From assembly GCF_000426645.1 (NCBI RefSeq), contig NZ_AUFT01000008.1:62001-126000 (forward strand): a DNA stretch of 64,000 bases, read 5' to 3'. This DNA is from Nakamurella lactea DSM 19367 (GTDB lineage: Bacteria > Actinomycetota > Actinomycetes > Mycobacteriales > Nakamurellaceae). Below are positions 53,503-61,374 of this stretch, in pieces. The notes under the pieces were generated by a model. The model was not told where the DNA came from and searched no databases. It saw nothing but the letters and a program-made list of their open reading frames with translations. The stretch's first letter is position 1. Each line of letters starts with the position of its first letter. Position numbers and translations under genes: made by a program.

Positions 53503-55005
53503 GTGTCTGATCCGCCCCCGACTCCAGGCCGGCCGGCCGTGCAACCACCTGATCAGCCGGCGGCCGATGCCGCCCGGCTGACCCGTGCCCAACAGGATGC
53601 GGTGGCCGAACTGCTGCGCATCTCGCCGGTGGCCGACGATCTGGGGAAACTGTTCCAGCGCAGCGGCTTCCAGCTGCATCTGGTGGGCGGGTCGGTCCGC
53701 GACGCGCTGCTCGGCGTGCTCGGCAACGATCTTGACTTCACCACCGACGCCCGGCCGGCGCAGATCCTCGACCTGGTCAGGGACTGGGGCGATTCGGTCT
53801 GGGAGACCGGGATCGAGTTCGGCACTGTCGGGGTGGGCAAGGCCGGCTTCGTCATCGAGATCACCACTTTCCGCAGTGATCAGTACGACGGCGACTCCCG
53901 CAACCCGGTGGTCACCTTCGGCGACACCCTGGACCACGACCTGCAGCGCAGGGACTTCACCGTCAACGCCATGGCGGTATCGCTGCCGGCGCACGAATTC
54001 ACCGACCCGTTCGGCGGCCTGCGCGATCTGGCCGCGGGTCGGCTGGACACCCCGGCCGCTCCGGAGCAGAGCTTCGGTGACGACCCGCTGCGGATGCTCC
54101 GCGCGGTCCGGTTCACCTCCCAGCTCCGGGTCACCCCGACGGCCAGGGTGGTCGCCGCGATGACCGACATGGCACCGCAGCTGGCCAGGATCACCGTCGA
54201 GCGGGTGCAGGTTGAACTGCGCAAGCTGATGCTCACCGCCAACCCCAGGGCCGGGCTGACCCTGATGGTGGACACCGGACTGGCCGAGCTGGTGCTGCCC
54301 GAGCTGCCGGCGCTGAAGCTGGAACGCGACGAGCACCACCAGCACAAGGACGTCTACCAGCACAGCCTGACCGTGCTGGAGCAGGCGATGGCCCAGGAGG
54401 ATCCGGCGGAGGGGGCCGACGAGACCCTGCGCTGGGCGGCATTGCTGCACGACATCGGCAAGCCGGCCACCCGCAGATTCGAGCCCGACGGCGGTGTCAG
54501 CTTCCACCACCACGAGGTGGTCGGCGCGAAGCTGGTGCGCAAACGCCTGCGCGCCTTGAAGTTTCCGAAGAATCTCACCGAGGACATCGCTGACCTGACG
54601 TTCCTGCACCTGCGGTTCCACGGGTATGCCGGTGGCGAGTGGACGGACTCGGCAGTCCGCCGGTACGTGACCGACGCCGGCGAGCTACTGCCCAGGCTGC
54701 ACAAGCTGGTGCGGGCCGACTGCACCACCCGCAACAAGCGGCGGCGGGCGGCGCTGCAGGGCGCCTACGACTCGCTGGAGCGGCGGATCGCCGAACTCGC
54801 GGCGGCCGAGGACCTGGCCAGGGTGCGCCCGGACCTGGACGGCAACGCGATCATGCAGCTGCTGAACATTCCGCCGGGGCCGCTGGTCGGCCGGGCCTGG
54901 TCGTTCCTCAAGGAGTTGCGGCTGGAACGCGGGCCGCTGGATCCGGCGGACGCCGAGGTTGAACTGCTGGCCTGGGCGAAAAGGGAAGGCCTCGGAACGC
55001 CGTAG
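53503..55005 (+). CDS. pcnA: CCA tRNA nucleotidyltransferase with HD domain
   Basis: 500 aa from the GTG at 53503 (VSDPPPTPGRP); the frame is open further 5' only through the repeat array. The nucleotidyltransferase head has FQLHLVGGSVRDALLG and NDLDFTTDARP (catalytic DxD), then the DHDLQRRDFTVNAMAV motif and DPLRMLRAVRFTSQL. An HD domain follows (LRWAALLHDIGKPATRRF, HHEVVGAKL). It adds or repairs the tRNA 3' CCA end. Position matches Rv3907c pcnA. Confidence 0.94.
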   Translation: MSDPPPTPGRPAVQPPDQPAADAARLTRAQQDAVAELLRISPVADDLGKLFQRSGFQLHLVGGSVRDALLGVLGNDLDFTTDARPAQILDLVRDWGDSVWETGIEFGTVGVGKAGFVIEITTFRSDQYDGDSRNPVVTFGDTLDHDLQRRDFTVNAMAVSLPAHEFTDPFGGLRDLAAGRLDTPAAPEQSFGDDPLRMLRAVRFTSQLRVTPTARVVAAMTDMAPQLARITVERVQVELRKLMLTANPRAGLTLMVDTGLAELVLPELPALKLERDEHHQHKDVYQHSLTVLEQAMAQEDPAEGADETLRWAALLHDIGKPATRRFEPDGGVSFHHHEVVGAKLVRKRLRALKFPKNLTEDIADLTFLHLRFHGYAGGEWTDSAVRRYVTDAGELLPRLHKLVRADCTTRNKRRRAALQGAYDSLERRIAELAAAEDLARVRPDLDGNAIMQLLNIPPGPLVGRAWSFLKELRLERGPLDPADAEVELLAWAKREGLGTP

Positions 55006-55039
55006 CCGGGTGCCTGATCAGACGGACGCCGGCCACGAC

Positions 55040-55498
55040 TCACCCGCGCGCGTCCTGGTCCTTCAGGGAACCGATCATGCTCTGCAGAGCGGTGAACGCA
55101 GCCGACTGCTGGGCCTGCGTCATCCCGCTCAGCATCCTCACCTCGACGGATCGGACGGCAGCGGTCGCCGTCGCGAGGCTTCGCCGACCGCGTGGCGTGA
55201 GCCGCGTGGGCAGAACCTTCCCCACGGGCGCCTCGGCCGGCCTGGTCACGTACCCGTCCCGTTCCAAGGCCTGCAGCAGCACGTTCATCGACTGCCTGGT
55301 GACGAACGCACCTCGCGCAAGCTCGGAGTTGGACAGACCCGGGCGTTGAGCCAGCAGCTCGAGGCAGGAGTAGTGCGTCACGGTCATCCCGAGCGGCCGC
55401 AGCACTGCGTCCATGGCGGCGCGAAGGGCGCTCGAGGCCTCCTTCAGCAGGTAGCCGAGCGAGGTCTCCAGATCGATACCCGGTCCGTCTTGACTCAT
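55040..55498 (-). CDS. MarR family transcriptional regulator
   Basis: 152 aa, ATG at 55498. The winged helix has SCLELLAQRPGLSNSELARGA, FVTRQSMNVLLQALERDGYVT and the wing PVGKVLPTRLTPRGR. A perfect 16-bp palindrome overlaps its start codon, so it probably represses itself. It is divergent from a VOC protein, its likely target. The ligand is unknown. Confidence 0.9.
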   Translation of the reverse strand: MSQDGPGIDLETSLGYLLKEASSALRAAMDAVLRPLGMTVTHYSCLELLAQRPGLSNSELARGAFVTRQSMNVLLQALERDGYVTRPAEAPVGKVLPTRLTPRGRRSLATATAAVRSVEVRMLSGMTQAQQSAAFTALQSMIGSLKDQDARG

Positions 55499-55513
55499 GT
55501 CAGCATTCTGACA
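55498..55513. promoter_or_regulatory. MarR operator 1
   Basis: Perfect inverted repeat TGTCAGCATTCTGACA (6-bp arms, 4-nt spacer), overlapping the first base of the marR ATG. Its arms are identical to those of operator 2. Confidence 0.75.
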
Positions 55514-55525
55514 TAAATTGATTGG

Positions 55526-55541
55526 TGTCAGAAAACTGACA
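55526..55541. promoter_or_regulatory. MarR operator 2
   Basis: Perfect inverted repeat TGTCAGAAAACTGACA, centred 28 bp from operator 1 and 20 bp upstream of the VOC gene start. It is well placed to block both divergent promoters. Confidence 0.75.
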
Positions 55542-55561
55542 CGACAAGAAGGAGTATCACC

Positions 55562-55930
55562 ATGCCTGCCACCGGCCCCGACTTCATTTCCCTGCAGGCG
55601 CGCGATCTCGACGCCTCGCAGGCGTTCTACGAGCAGTACCTCGGCCTCGTCCGCTCTCCGGCGGGCCCTCCCCATGCTGTCGTCTTCGAGACGAAGCCGA
55701 TCGCGTTCGCACTGCGAGACATCGTTCCGGGCACCGATCTGGCGTCCGTTGCCCAGCCCGGCATCGGTGCCGCGATCTGGCTCCATGCCACCGACGTCCA
55801 GGCCATTCACGATGCGCTCGTCGCCGACGGCCACCCGATCGTGTCCGCACCGATCGACGGACCCTTCGGCCGGACGTTCACCTTCGCCGACCCCGACGGC
55901 TACCAGATCACCCTCCACGACCGCGCCTGA
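55562..55930 (+). CDS. VOC family (glyoxalase/bleomycin-resistance-like) protein
   Basis: 122 aa, ATG with AAGGAG upstream. It has the beta-alpha-beta pattern of vicinal-oxygen-chelate proteins: ISLQARDLDASQAFYEQYLGL, AIWLHATDVQAIHDALVADGH and RTFTFADPDGYQITLHDRA. It may be a dioxygenase or resistance protein; the substrate is unknown. It shares an operator region with the divergent MarR gene. Confidence 0.85.
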   Translation: MPATGPDFISLQARDLDASQAFYEQYLGLVRSPAGPPHAVVFETKPIAFALRDIVPGTDLASVAQPGIGAAIWLHATDVQAIHDALVADGHPIVSAPIDGPFGRTFTFADPDGYQITLHDRA

Positions 55931-56048
55931 TCGTTCGCCCGCTCACCCGGTGCTGATGGGTCGTTCGATCTCGTCGAAGACCCGGTCCACCAGCGGGTCC
56001 GGTTCGGTCGCGTCACCTTCGTACAGGCGACGCGCGATCAGGACTGGC

Positions 56049-56477
56049 TCAGCGGACGAACTTCGGTGGCTTCCGGTAGATCCGGCGACGGTAGTCCCGG
56101 CCGGTGGTCGGCGGGAACAGCTCGACGAACCCGATCGCGCCGTTGTCCTCCGACCAGGCGACGCCCTGGTCGGCGACCACGTGCAGCGAGGCGGTCTTGC
56201 CCTCCCTGGACGGAAGTTCGTCACCGGCGGTCCCGAGTGCGGTGCGCAGCGATTCGTCGTCCAGCCCTGTTGGGAGGGCGGCATCGCCGAGGTAGATCAG
56301 CACCAGTTCCTCGCCGCGCAGGTAGAGACAGCCGCCGCCCGGGGTGTCGATGGCGTCCAGGCCGGTCATCCCCTGGTACGCGAAACCCGTTGCGCGGCTG
56401 GCGGTGTCGGCGCCGGTCAGGGTGGCCGCCACGCTCAGCGGTGCGCCTGGCAGGCCGAGCATCTCATCGAGGGTCAT
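56049..56477 (-). CDS. Hypothetical protein coupled to the DUF4157 gene
   Basis: 142 aa. The start ATG at 56477 overlaps the upstream stop (TGATG), so translation is coupled. It has a mixed alpha/beta pattern (MTLDEMLGLPGAPLSVAATL, GGGCLYLRGEELVLIYLGD, GKTASLHVVADQGVAWSEDN) and a basic end (RRRIYRKPPKFVR). There is no signal peptide. I do not recognise a family. The tight pairing with a metalloprotease-like protein suggests an inhibitor, immunity protein or chaperone. Confidence 0.65.
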   Translation of the reverse strand: MTLDEMLGLPGAPLSVAATLTGADTASRATGFAYQGMTGLDAIDTPGGGCLYLRGEELVLIYLGDAALPTGLDDESLRTALGTAGDELPSREGKTASLHVVADQGVAWSEDNGAIGFVELFPPTTGRDYRRRIYRKPPKFVR

Positions 56478-58252
56478 CAGCTGGCCGTCAGCACCGGGAC
56501 GTCGCCGGAGGTATCAGCACCGATGGTTGTCGTCGGGTCCTGACGGCCGGCCGTGGGCTGGGTGGGGGTGACGATCGGGGTCGAGGCGCCCGGATCGGTG
56601 TCGCTCGGGGCGGCGATCGGTCCGCCGGACGGCGGAGACTCGCTGCCGGGCTCGCCGGCCGCATCGTCGGCAGCGGCATCTGCCTGGGCGGGCGTCCAGC
56701 CGGCCACCTCGGCCGCCATGAACGCCTCCCGCTTCGGCGCCACCTTCTTCAACTGCGGCCGGTTGACGAAGAACATCGCGGTCGATTCGCAGATGTCCTC
56801 CTTCGCGTTCGTCTCGCCGTAATCCGTCGGCGGCGGTTCCATATTGTCCAGACCGCTGGCGGTGAAGGTGTTCTTCCAGTACTTCATCTCTGCCAACCAC
56901 TTGTCCAGCACCCGTGGCACCACAAGACCGTGTGCCATCTCGTGGATCGCGGTTGCGGTGAGGCTGGTGTCGACGTCGCTCTTGGTCTTTCCCTCGGCGA
57001 CGAAACTGGTGTCCGTGTACTTGGTGCCGGCCTCGAACAGGCCGAGGCTCGAACTGCCCTTGAAGTACTCACCGACCGTGCTCGACTCGAGCTTGCCCTT
57101 GGCGACGTTCCGGTTGATCGCCTTCTTCATCTTGCCGATGGTGGTGACGCCCTGCACCTCGGCGGACAGCGACGAGCCGGCCCTTGCCGCGCCGAGAATC
57201 GGGGCGTAGCTGACCAGCGCGGTGCGCAGCGCTCGCAGCTCCGACATCCGCCACACCCCGGCGGCGACCTTGTTGAGCACCTTCGCGGCGACCTTGGTGT
57301 ACTGGGCCTTCAGTCCAGCGACCGCTGTCGCGGAGGACAGGTCGATGCCGTAGGTGTCCTTCAGCAGCTTCACGATGGCGGCGGCCTCTGCCTCGTCGGC
57401 CTCCTTCTCCACCCGGACCCGTTCGGCCCCGAGGTCGATGGTGCGTGGATATTTGACCTTCTTCACCTTGGGGGTTGTCGAGGGAGCTGGACCTTCGGAA
57501 GCCGAGCCGCCGGAGGCTGAGCTCTTCGAACCCCTGCTCCACGGCCAGCGACGCAGTACCGCAGCCTCGTCCCGGCCGGCCTCCGCGGACCGGCGCAATG
57601 CCGTCAGCACCGTTTCCGGAGTGCGGTCCGTGGCGACCTCCGTTCGGCCGGGCGTGACGGCCGCCGTGCGCCGCAGCGCGCTCATCACGCCGTCCGCCAT
57701 CCGGTCGGCGGCCGCCTCTGCCGGATCGTTGGCGCGACCGACCGTCAGCGGGCCGGCGCTGCCGCGGTCGGCACCCGATTGCTGCGCCGCGACGTGACTC
57801 ACCTCGTGCGCCAACATCCGTTGCCCGGCGGCCGAGCTGGGCCGGTAGCGACCGGGGGCGAAGTAGATGTCTTGGCCGTGGGTGAATGCGGCGGCCTGGA
57901 CGGCGCCGGCCAGCCGGCCGGCGTCCGGATCGGCGTGCACCCGCACTCCGGACAGGTCGACGCCCAGCTGCTGTCCCATCGGGCCCGCGAGCTGCTGCGG
58001 CAGCGGCTGCCCGCCTCCGCGCCGGCGACGGAGGGCCTGCACCACCGTGTCCGGTGCCTCGGTTCCACCCAGCGGATCGTCCGACGGTTGGCGGCGGAGC
58101 CGGCCCAACACCGTTCCGGGCACCGGCGCCGGCGCACGCAGGGCGGCACCGACCGGGTTCGCCCCCGTCGGATCCCCCTGGGCCGGGTCGAGCCGATCAC
58201 GCGGATGGGCGGCCCGCTGCTCGTTCCGGTGAACGGTAGCGAAGTGCGGCAT
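56477..58252 (-). CDS. DUF4157 (eCIS core) protein with second metalloprotease motif
   Basis: 591 aa. Residues ~85-175 are the DUF4157/eCIS core domain (GQQLGVDLSGVRVHADPDAG, AAAFTHGQDIYFAPGRY, MLAHEVSHVAAQQSGA with HExxH). A low-complexity basic region follows, then an alpha-rich domain (~270-400) and a second HExxH at TAIHEMAHGLVVPRVLDKWL, with downstream acidic residues (KEDICESTAMFFVNRP) that could supply another ligand. The tail is Pro/Asp-rich. DUF4157 proteins are often linked to extracellular contractile injection systems as toxins or effectors; no such structural genes are in this window. Confidence 0.82.
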   Translation of the reverse strand: MPHFATVHRNEQRAAHPRDRLDPAQGDPTGANPVGAALRAPAPVPGTVLGRLRRQPSDDPLGGTEAPDTVVQALRRRRGGGQPLPQQLAGPMGQQLGVDLSGVRVHADPDAGRLAGAVQAAAFTHGQDIYFAPGRYRPSSAAGQRMLAHEVSHVAAQQSGADRGSAGPLTVGRANDPAEAAADRMADGVMSALRRTAAVTPGRTEVATDRTPETVLTALRRSAEAGRDEAAVLRRWPWSRGSKSSASGGSASEGPAPSTTPKVKKVKYPRTIDLGAERVRVEKEADEAEAAAIVKLLKDTYGIDLSSATAVAGLKAQYTKVAAKVLNKVAAGVWRMSELRALRTALVSYAPILGAARAGSSLSAEVQGVTTIGKMKKAINRNVAKGKLESSTVGEYFKGSSSLGLFEAGTKYTDTSFVAEGKTKSDVDTSLTATAIHEMAHGLVVPRVLDKWLAEMKYWKNTFTASGLDNMEPPPTDYGETNAKEDICESTAMFFVNRPQLKKVAPKREAFMAAEVAGWTPAQADAAADDAAGEPGSESPPSGGPIAAPSDTDPGASTPIVTPTQPTAGRQDPTTTIGADTSGDVPVLTAS

Positions 58253-58504
58253 GCCGGATCCTCCCGTGACTGATCGTCGCCAGGAGTCGCGGCACCAGAG
58301 ATCGGCAGCGGATTCAGCCGGCTGGAATCCACGTTAATCACCCATTTGGTACATCGGCAAGTCCCCAGGAGAGTGGTCATGGTCGTCGACCTCCCGCTCC
58401 GGGCCCCGGAACCGGGCTTCGATCCGTACCGTCCGAACCGAGTCGACAGGGTGCGGTTTTCGGGGCGCCCAGTCCCACGCACAACACGGGAAGGCAGTTC
58501 CGCG

Positions 58505-59479
58505 ATGGCGAGCAGCAGTGCACAGGTCGGGCCGGGCGATGAGCTGACCTACATCTTCGGTGGTACCGACTACTCCGGAAAGCCGGACGTGGACGTGGAC
58601 GGCGACGGCACCCTCGACGGAATCCGGCTCGACTTCGACGGTTCCGGCCACCGGGACTCGATCGCCTACGACTCGGACGGTGACGGCGCGGTGGACACCA
58701 TCCTGGTGTCGTCGAGGCACGACGGCACCTACGACACCGCCTATTACGACCACTCCGGCAACGGCGCCTGGGACACGGCCGAATCGGTGTCGATGCAGCT
58801 CGGACCCCCGGATGACGAACCGGGTCAGGCCGACGGCCCGGACGCGACGGGCGTCACCCTGAGCTATTCGTTCGGCGACAGCCACACGCCGACCCAGATC
58901 TACACCGGCCTGGCCGATACCGACGTCGACGGCGACGGAGTGGCCGACGGGATCGCGCTCGATTTCGACGGCTCCGGTCACCGGGACGCCGTCGCGTACG
59001 ACTCGGACGGTGACGGCACCGTGGACACCATCCTGGTGTCGTCGAAGCACGACGGCACGTTCGACGTCGCCTACCACGACCCGGCCGGCAACGGCCACTG
59101 GAACCTCGCCGAGCCGATCACCGGCGATCCGGCGGATGCCCGCCCGGCGGGTACGGGCGCCGCTGACGACTCCGGGCAAACCCCGGACGAGCCAACGGAT
59201 CCGGCCGCCGGAGCCGAGGCGTCCGACCCGGGTGCGATCGCCGGCGCGGACGGTTCGGATCACCGGGACCATCCCGGCCGCACCGACGACCCGGGAACAG
59301 GTGCGTCCGACGCCGGCGACGACGCCGACCCGTCGACGGTGACCACCGAGGGTCCGGCGGACCAGGCGCCGGATGATGGCGCCGGCCTCGAGACGGGCTA
59401 CCAGACCGGCAGCGATGACGACCCGTACGCGCACCTCGCCGACGATGTGGTCGACACCAACGACTGGCACTTCGGCTGA
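58505..59479 (+). CDS. DxDxDG-repeat (calcium-binding-like) protein
   Basis: 324 aa from the ATG at 58505. Two ~110-residue repeats share DVDGDGxxDGIxLDFDGSGHR and YDSDGDGxVDTILVSSxHDGT, followed by GNGxW segments. The Asp/Gly pattern resembles EF-hand-like or thrombospondin-3-like calcium loops, as in the actinobacterial DUF6802 group. The C-terminal ~105 residues are acidic and Pro/Gly-rich. There is no signal peptide from this start. It is divergent from the DUF4157 gene. Confidence 0.7.
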   Translation: MASSSAQVGPGDELTYIFGGTDYSGKPDVDVDGDGTLDGIRLDFDGSGHRDSIAYDSDGDGAVDTILVSSRHDGTYDTAYYDHSGNGAWDTAESVSMQLGPPDDEPGQADGPDATGVTLSYSFGDSHTPTQIYTGLADTDVDGDGVADGIALDFDGSGHRDAVAYDSDGDGTVDTILVSSKHDGTFDVAYHDPAGNGHWNLAEPITGDPADARPAGTGAADDSGQTPDEPTDPAAGAEASDPGAIAGADGSDHRDHPGRTDDPGTGASDAGDDADPSTVTTEGPADQAPDDGAGLETGYQTGSDDDPYAHLADDVVDTNDWHFG

Positions 59480-59504
59480 ACCGCAACTCGGCGACGGCCG
59501 GACC

Positions 59505-60212
59505 TCAGGCACCCAGCAGATCGAGGTCCCGGCGGCAAAAGCTGTGGTGCGCCCACTCCTCGTCGAGGACGGTACTCAGGCACTGTCGCACCGACCGGCC
59601 GCGGGCGTAGGGCGGCCAACCGGGGCCATCGGGGATCGGGGCCGGCGCGTCGAGCTGCTCCCGGGTCACGGCGGCCAGCCAGTCCTGCAGCTCAGTAGCC
59701 TGTGTGCGTCGCACCGCGAGCACCTCGTCGAGCGTCGGCGTCGCGTCCGGATCGAGGCCCTGCCCCTCGCGGTCGGGAACGAAGTCCGTCGCCAGCCCCA
59801 GCGCGGTGAACGGCGCGGTCGATCCGAGACAGCAACGGCGGAACCACGAGTCGTGGACGAACACCAGGTGCCGCAGGGTTTGCACGGCCGACCATTCGCC
59901 GTTGACGCCGCGGTGCTCGATGCCGGGAGTGCGCCGCATTCGCTCGACCGTCGCCGCCCACTCGGCATCCAGCTGCCGGCGGCCCTCGCGAAGCTCGGCC
60001 GGGTCATCGGACCGGATCAACAACCGGACCGGATGACGCCGGTCGAGTTCGGCCTCGACGAAGCCGGTCACCTCGACGCCGTTGACCACCAGATTGGTGA
60101 CCAGGCCGTCGATCTCGGCGTCCTGCATGACCACGCCGACCAGCCGGGCCTCGCTCATATCGCACTCGCGGAATTCCGCGCCCCGCAGATCTTCGTCCTC
60201 GAATCGTCGCAT
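59505..60212 (-). CDS. DinB-like domain protein
   Basis: 235 aa from the ATG at 60212 (MRRFEDEDLRGAEFRECDMS, a short pentapeptide-like start). The four-helix DinB-type domain follows, with RGVNGEWSAVQTLRHLVFVHD, DSWFRRCC and LDEEWAHHSFCRRDLDLL, giving His residues at typical metal positions. DinB-like enzymes include mycothiol- and bacillithiol-dependent transferases. A TACAGT -10 hexamer 6 nt before the ATG indicates a leaderless mRNA. Confidence 0.78.
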   Translation of the reverse strand: MRRFEDEDLRGAEFRECDMSEARLVGVVMQDAEIDGLVTNLVVNGVEVTGFVEAELDRRHPVRLLIRSDDPAELREGRRQLDAEWAATVERMRRTPGIEHRGVNGEWSAVQTLRHLVFVHDSWFRRCCLGSTAPFTALGLATDFVPDREGQGLDPDATPTLDEVLAVRRTQATELQDWLAAVTREQLDAPAPIPDGPGWPPYARGRSVRQCLSTVLDEEWAHHSFCRRDLDLLGA

Positions 60213-60278
60213 GCACGCACTGTAGGAATGCTGTCCGACACCGGAGCCTGAGGTCGACGCGACGCTCGTCACCCGGAC

Positions 60279-60316
60279 TTGACGTCTCCCCCATTGGTAA
60301 GGTTAGCCTTGCCTGG
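60279..60316 (+). promoter_or_regulatory. Iron-box-controlled promoter of the siderophore ABC operon
   Basis: TTGACG (60279-60284) serves as -35. A DtxR/IdeR-type iron box lies at 60298-60316 (TAAGGTTAGCCTTGCCTGG, 14 of 19 positions matching TTAGGTTAGCCTAACCTAA). It covers the -10 region and touches the GTG start at 60316. Repression when iron is plentiful is expected. Confidence 0.7.
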
Positions 60317-61275
60317 TGACGATGACCGCGCCCGCTCCCGGCAGCCATGCCGCCCGGCTGCCCGCAGCCGCCGCCTCGAACCGGTCGGCCGCCGGCGGGC
60401 TGGCCGGCCGCAGCCTGACCCTCGGCTACCGGACCGGCACCGTTGTCCACGCTGCAGATGTGGCGATCGAGCCGGGTGTCGTCACCGCACTGGTCGGTCC
60501 GAACGGCAGCGGCAAGTCGACACTGTTGCGAGCCCTGGCCCGGCTGCACACCGCCGAGTCCGGTCAGGTCGTGCTGACCGGCGGCCCTGCCGTCACCGGC
60601 GACCGTGCCGTAACCGGCGACCGTGCCGTTGCCGGCGACCGTGCCGTAGCCGGCGACCGTGCCGTAGCCGGGGACACAGATGCCCTGGCACTGAGCCGTC
60701 GCGCTTTCGCCCAGCGGGTTGCACTGCTCACCCAGCAGCGACCCACCCCGGACGGGGTCACGGTCCGCGACCTGGTCGGCTTCGGCCGGAACCCGCACCA
60801 GGGTCGCTTCCGCCGGCAGGATCCCGCCGGCCCGGCCATCGTCGAGCGGTCGATGTGGGCGGCCGGGGTCGCGGACCTGGCCGAGTGCCGGGTGGACGAA
60901 CTCTCGGGTGGGCAGATCCAGCGGGTCTGGCTCGCGTCGTGCCTCGCCCAGGACACCGCGGTGCTGCTGCTGGACGAACCGACCAACCACCTCGATCTGC
61001 GTTACCAGGCCGAGATGCTCGACCTGATCGGCGATCTGGCGGCCGGCGGGGTGGCTGTCGGGGTGGTGTTGCACGACCTCAACCATGCCGCCGAGGTGGC
61101 CGATCGGGTAGTGCTGCTGGCCGCCGGCCGGGTGATCGCCGACGGGTCACCCGCCGAGGTACTGACTGCCAATCGGCTCACCGACGTGTACCAGGTGCCG
61201 ATCGCGGTGCACACGGATCCGGCCACCGGCGTCCTGACCACCCGTCCGCTGCGGCGCACCCGAACCGACCGCTGA
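60316..61275 (+). CDS. Iron-siderophore ABC transporter ATP-binding protein
   Basis: 319 aa, GTG start (or ATG two codons later). Residues 1-40 are a low-complexity extension. Walker A is VGPNGSGKSTLLRAL, the signature is VDELSGGQIQRVWLASCLAQD, Walker B is VLLLDEPTNHLDLRYQ, and the switch His is in VVLHDLNHAAEVADRV, all typical of FhuC/FepC. An insert of five AVxGDR hexapeptides lies between Walker A and the Q-loop. It energises uptake through the permease at 62495. Confidence 0.92.
   Translation: MTMTAPAPGSHAARLPAAAASNRSAAGGLAGRSLTLGYRTGTVVHAADVAIEPGVVTALVGPNGSGKSTLLRALARLHTAESGQVVLTGGPAVTGDRAVTGDRAVAGDRAVAGDRAVAGDTDALALSRRAFAQRVALLTQQRPTPDGVTVRDLVGFGRNPHQGRFRRQDPAGPAIVERSMWAAGVADLAECRVDELSGGQIQRVWLASCLAQDTAVLLLDEPTNHLDLRYQAEMLDLIGDLAAGGVAVGVVLHDLNHAAEVADRVVLLAAGRVIADGSPAEVLTANRLTDVYQVPIAVHTDPATGVLTTRPLRRTRTDR
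60589..60678. repeat. 18-bp coding repeat in the ABC ATPase gene, five copies
   Basis: Units of the type GCCGTAGCCGGCGACCGT repeat five times and encode AVTGDR/AVAGDR. They sit in a loop between the Walker A region and the Q-loop, where ATPases of this family normally have only a short strand connection. Confidence 0.85.
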
Positions 61276-61328
61276 GCCGGGCCCGATTACCCGTCATTCC
61301 CGTCAACCCGTTGGGCATGCCCAGTCGA

Positions 61329-61347
61329 GCCGGTGCGCCGCACCGGC
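61329..61347. terminator. Short hairpin between ATPase and binding-protein genes
   Basis: An 8-bp perfect stem (GCCGGTGC/GCACCGGC) with a 3-nt loop in the 99-bp gap. It may reduce read-through or stabilise the downstream mRNA so that more binding protein is made. Evidence is structural only. Confidence 0.35.
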
Positions 61348-61374
61348 CGGCCGAGAACCAGGAGAGATCGCTTC

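Noticed and set aside
53236-53510. N-terminal extension of pcnA or the NUDIX gene through the 52-bp repeats
   Set aside because: Frames happen to be open, but both proteins have good family-consistent starts (53503 and 53161), and a 52-bp period cannot encode a repeated peptide in one frame.
55943-56048. Protein-like minus-strand frame after the DUF4157 partner gene, ending IERPISTG
   Set aside because: It reads plausibly for ~35 codons but has no start codon before it; it could be a remnant or a frameshifted tail, and I cannot support a gene.
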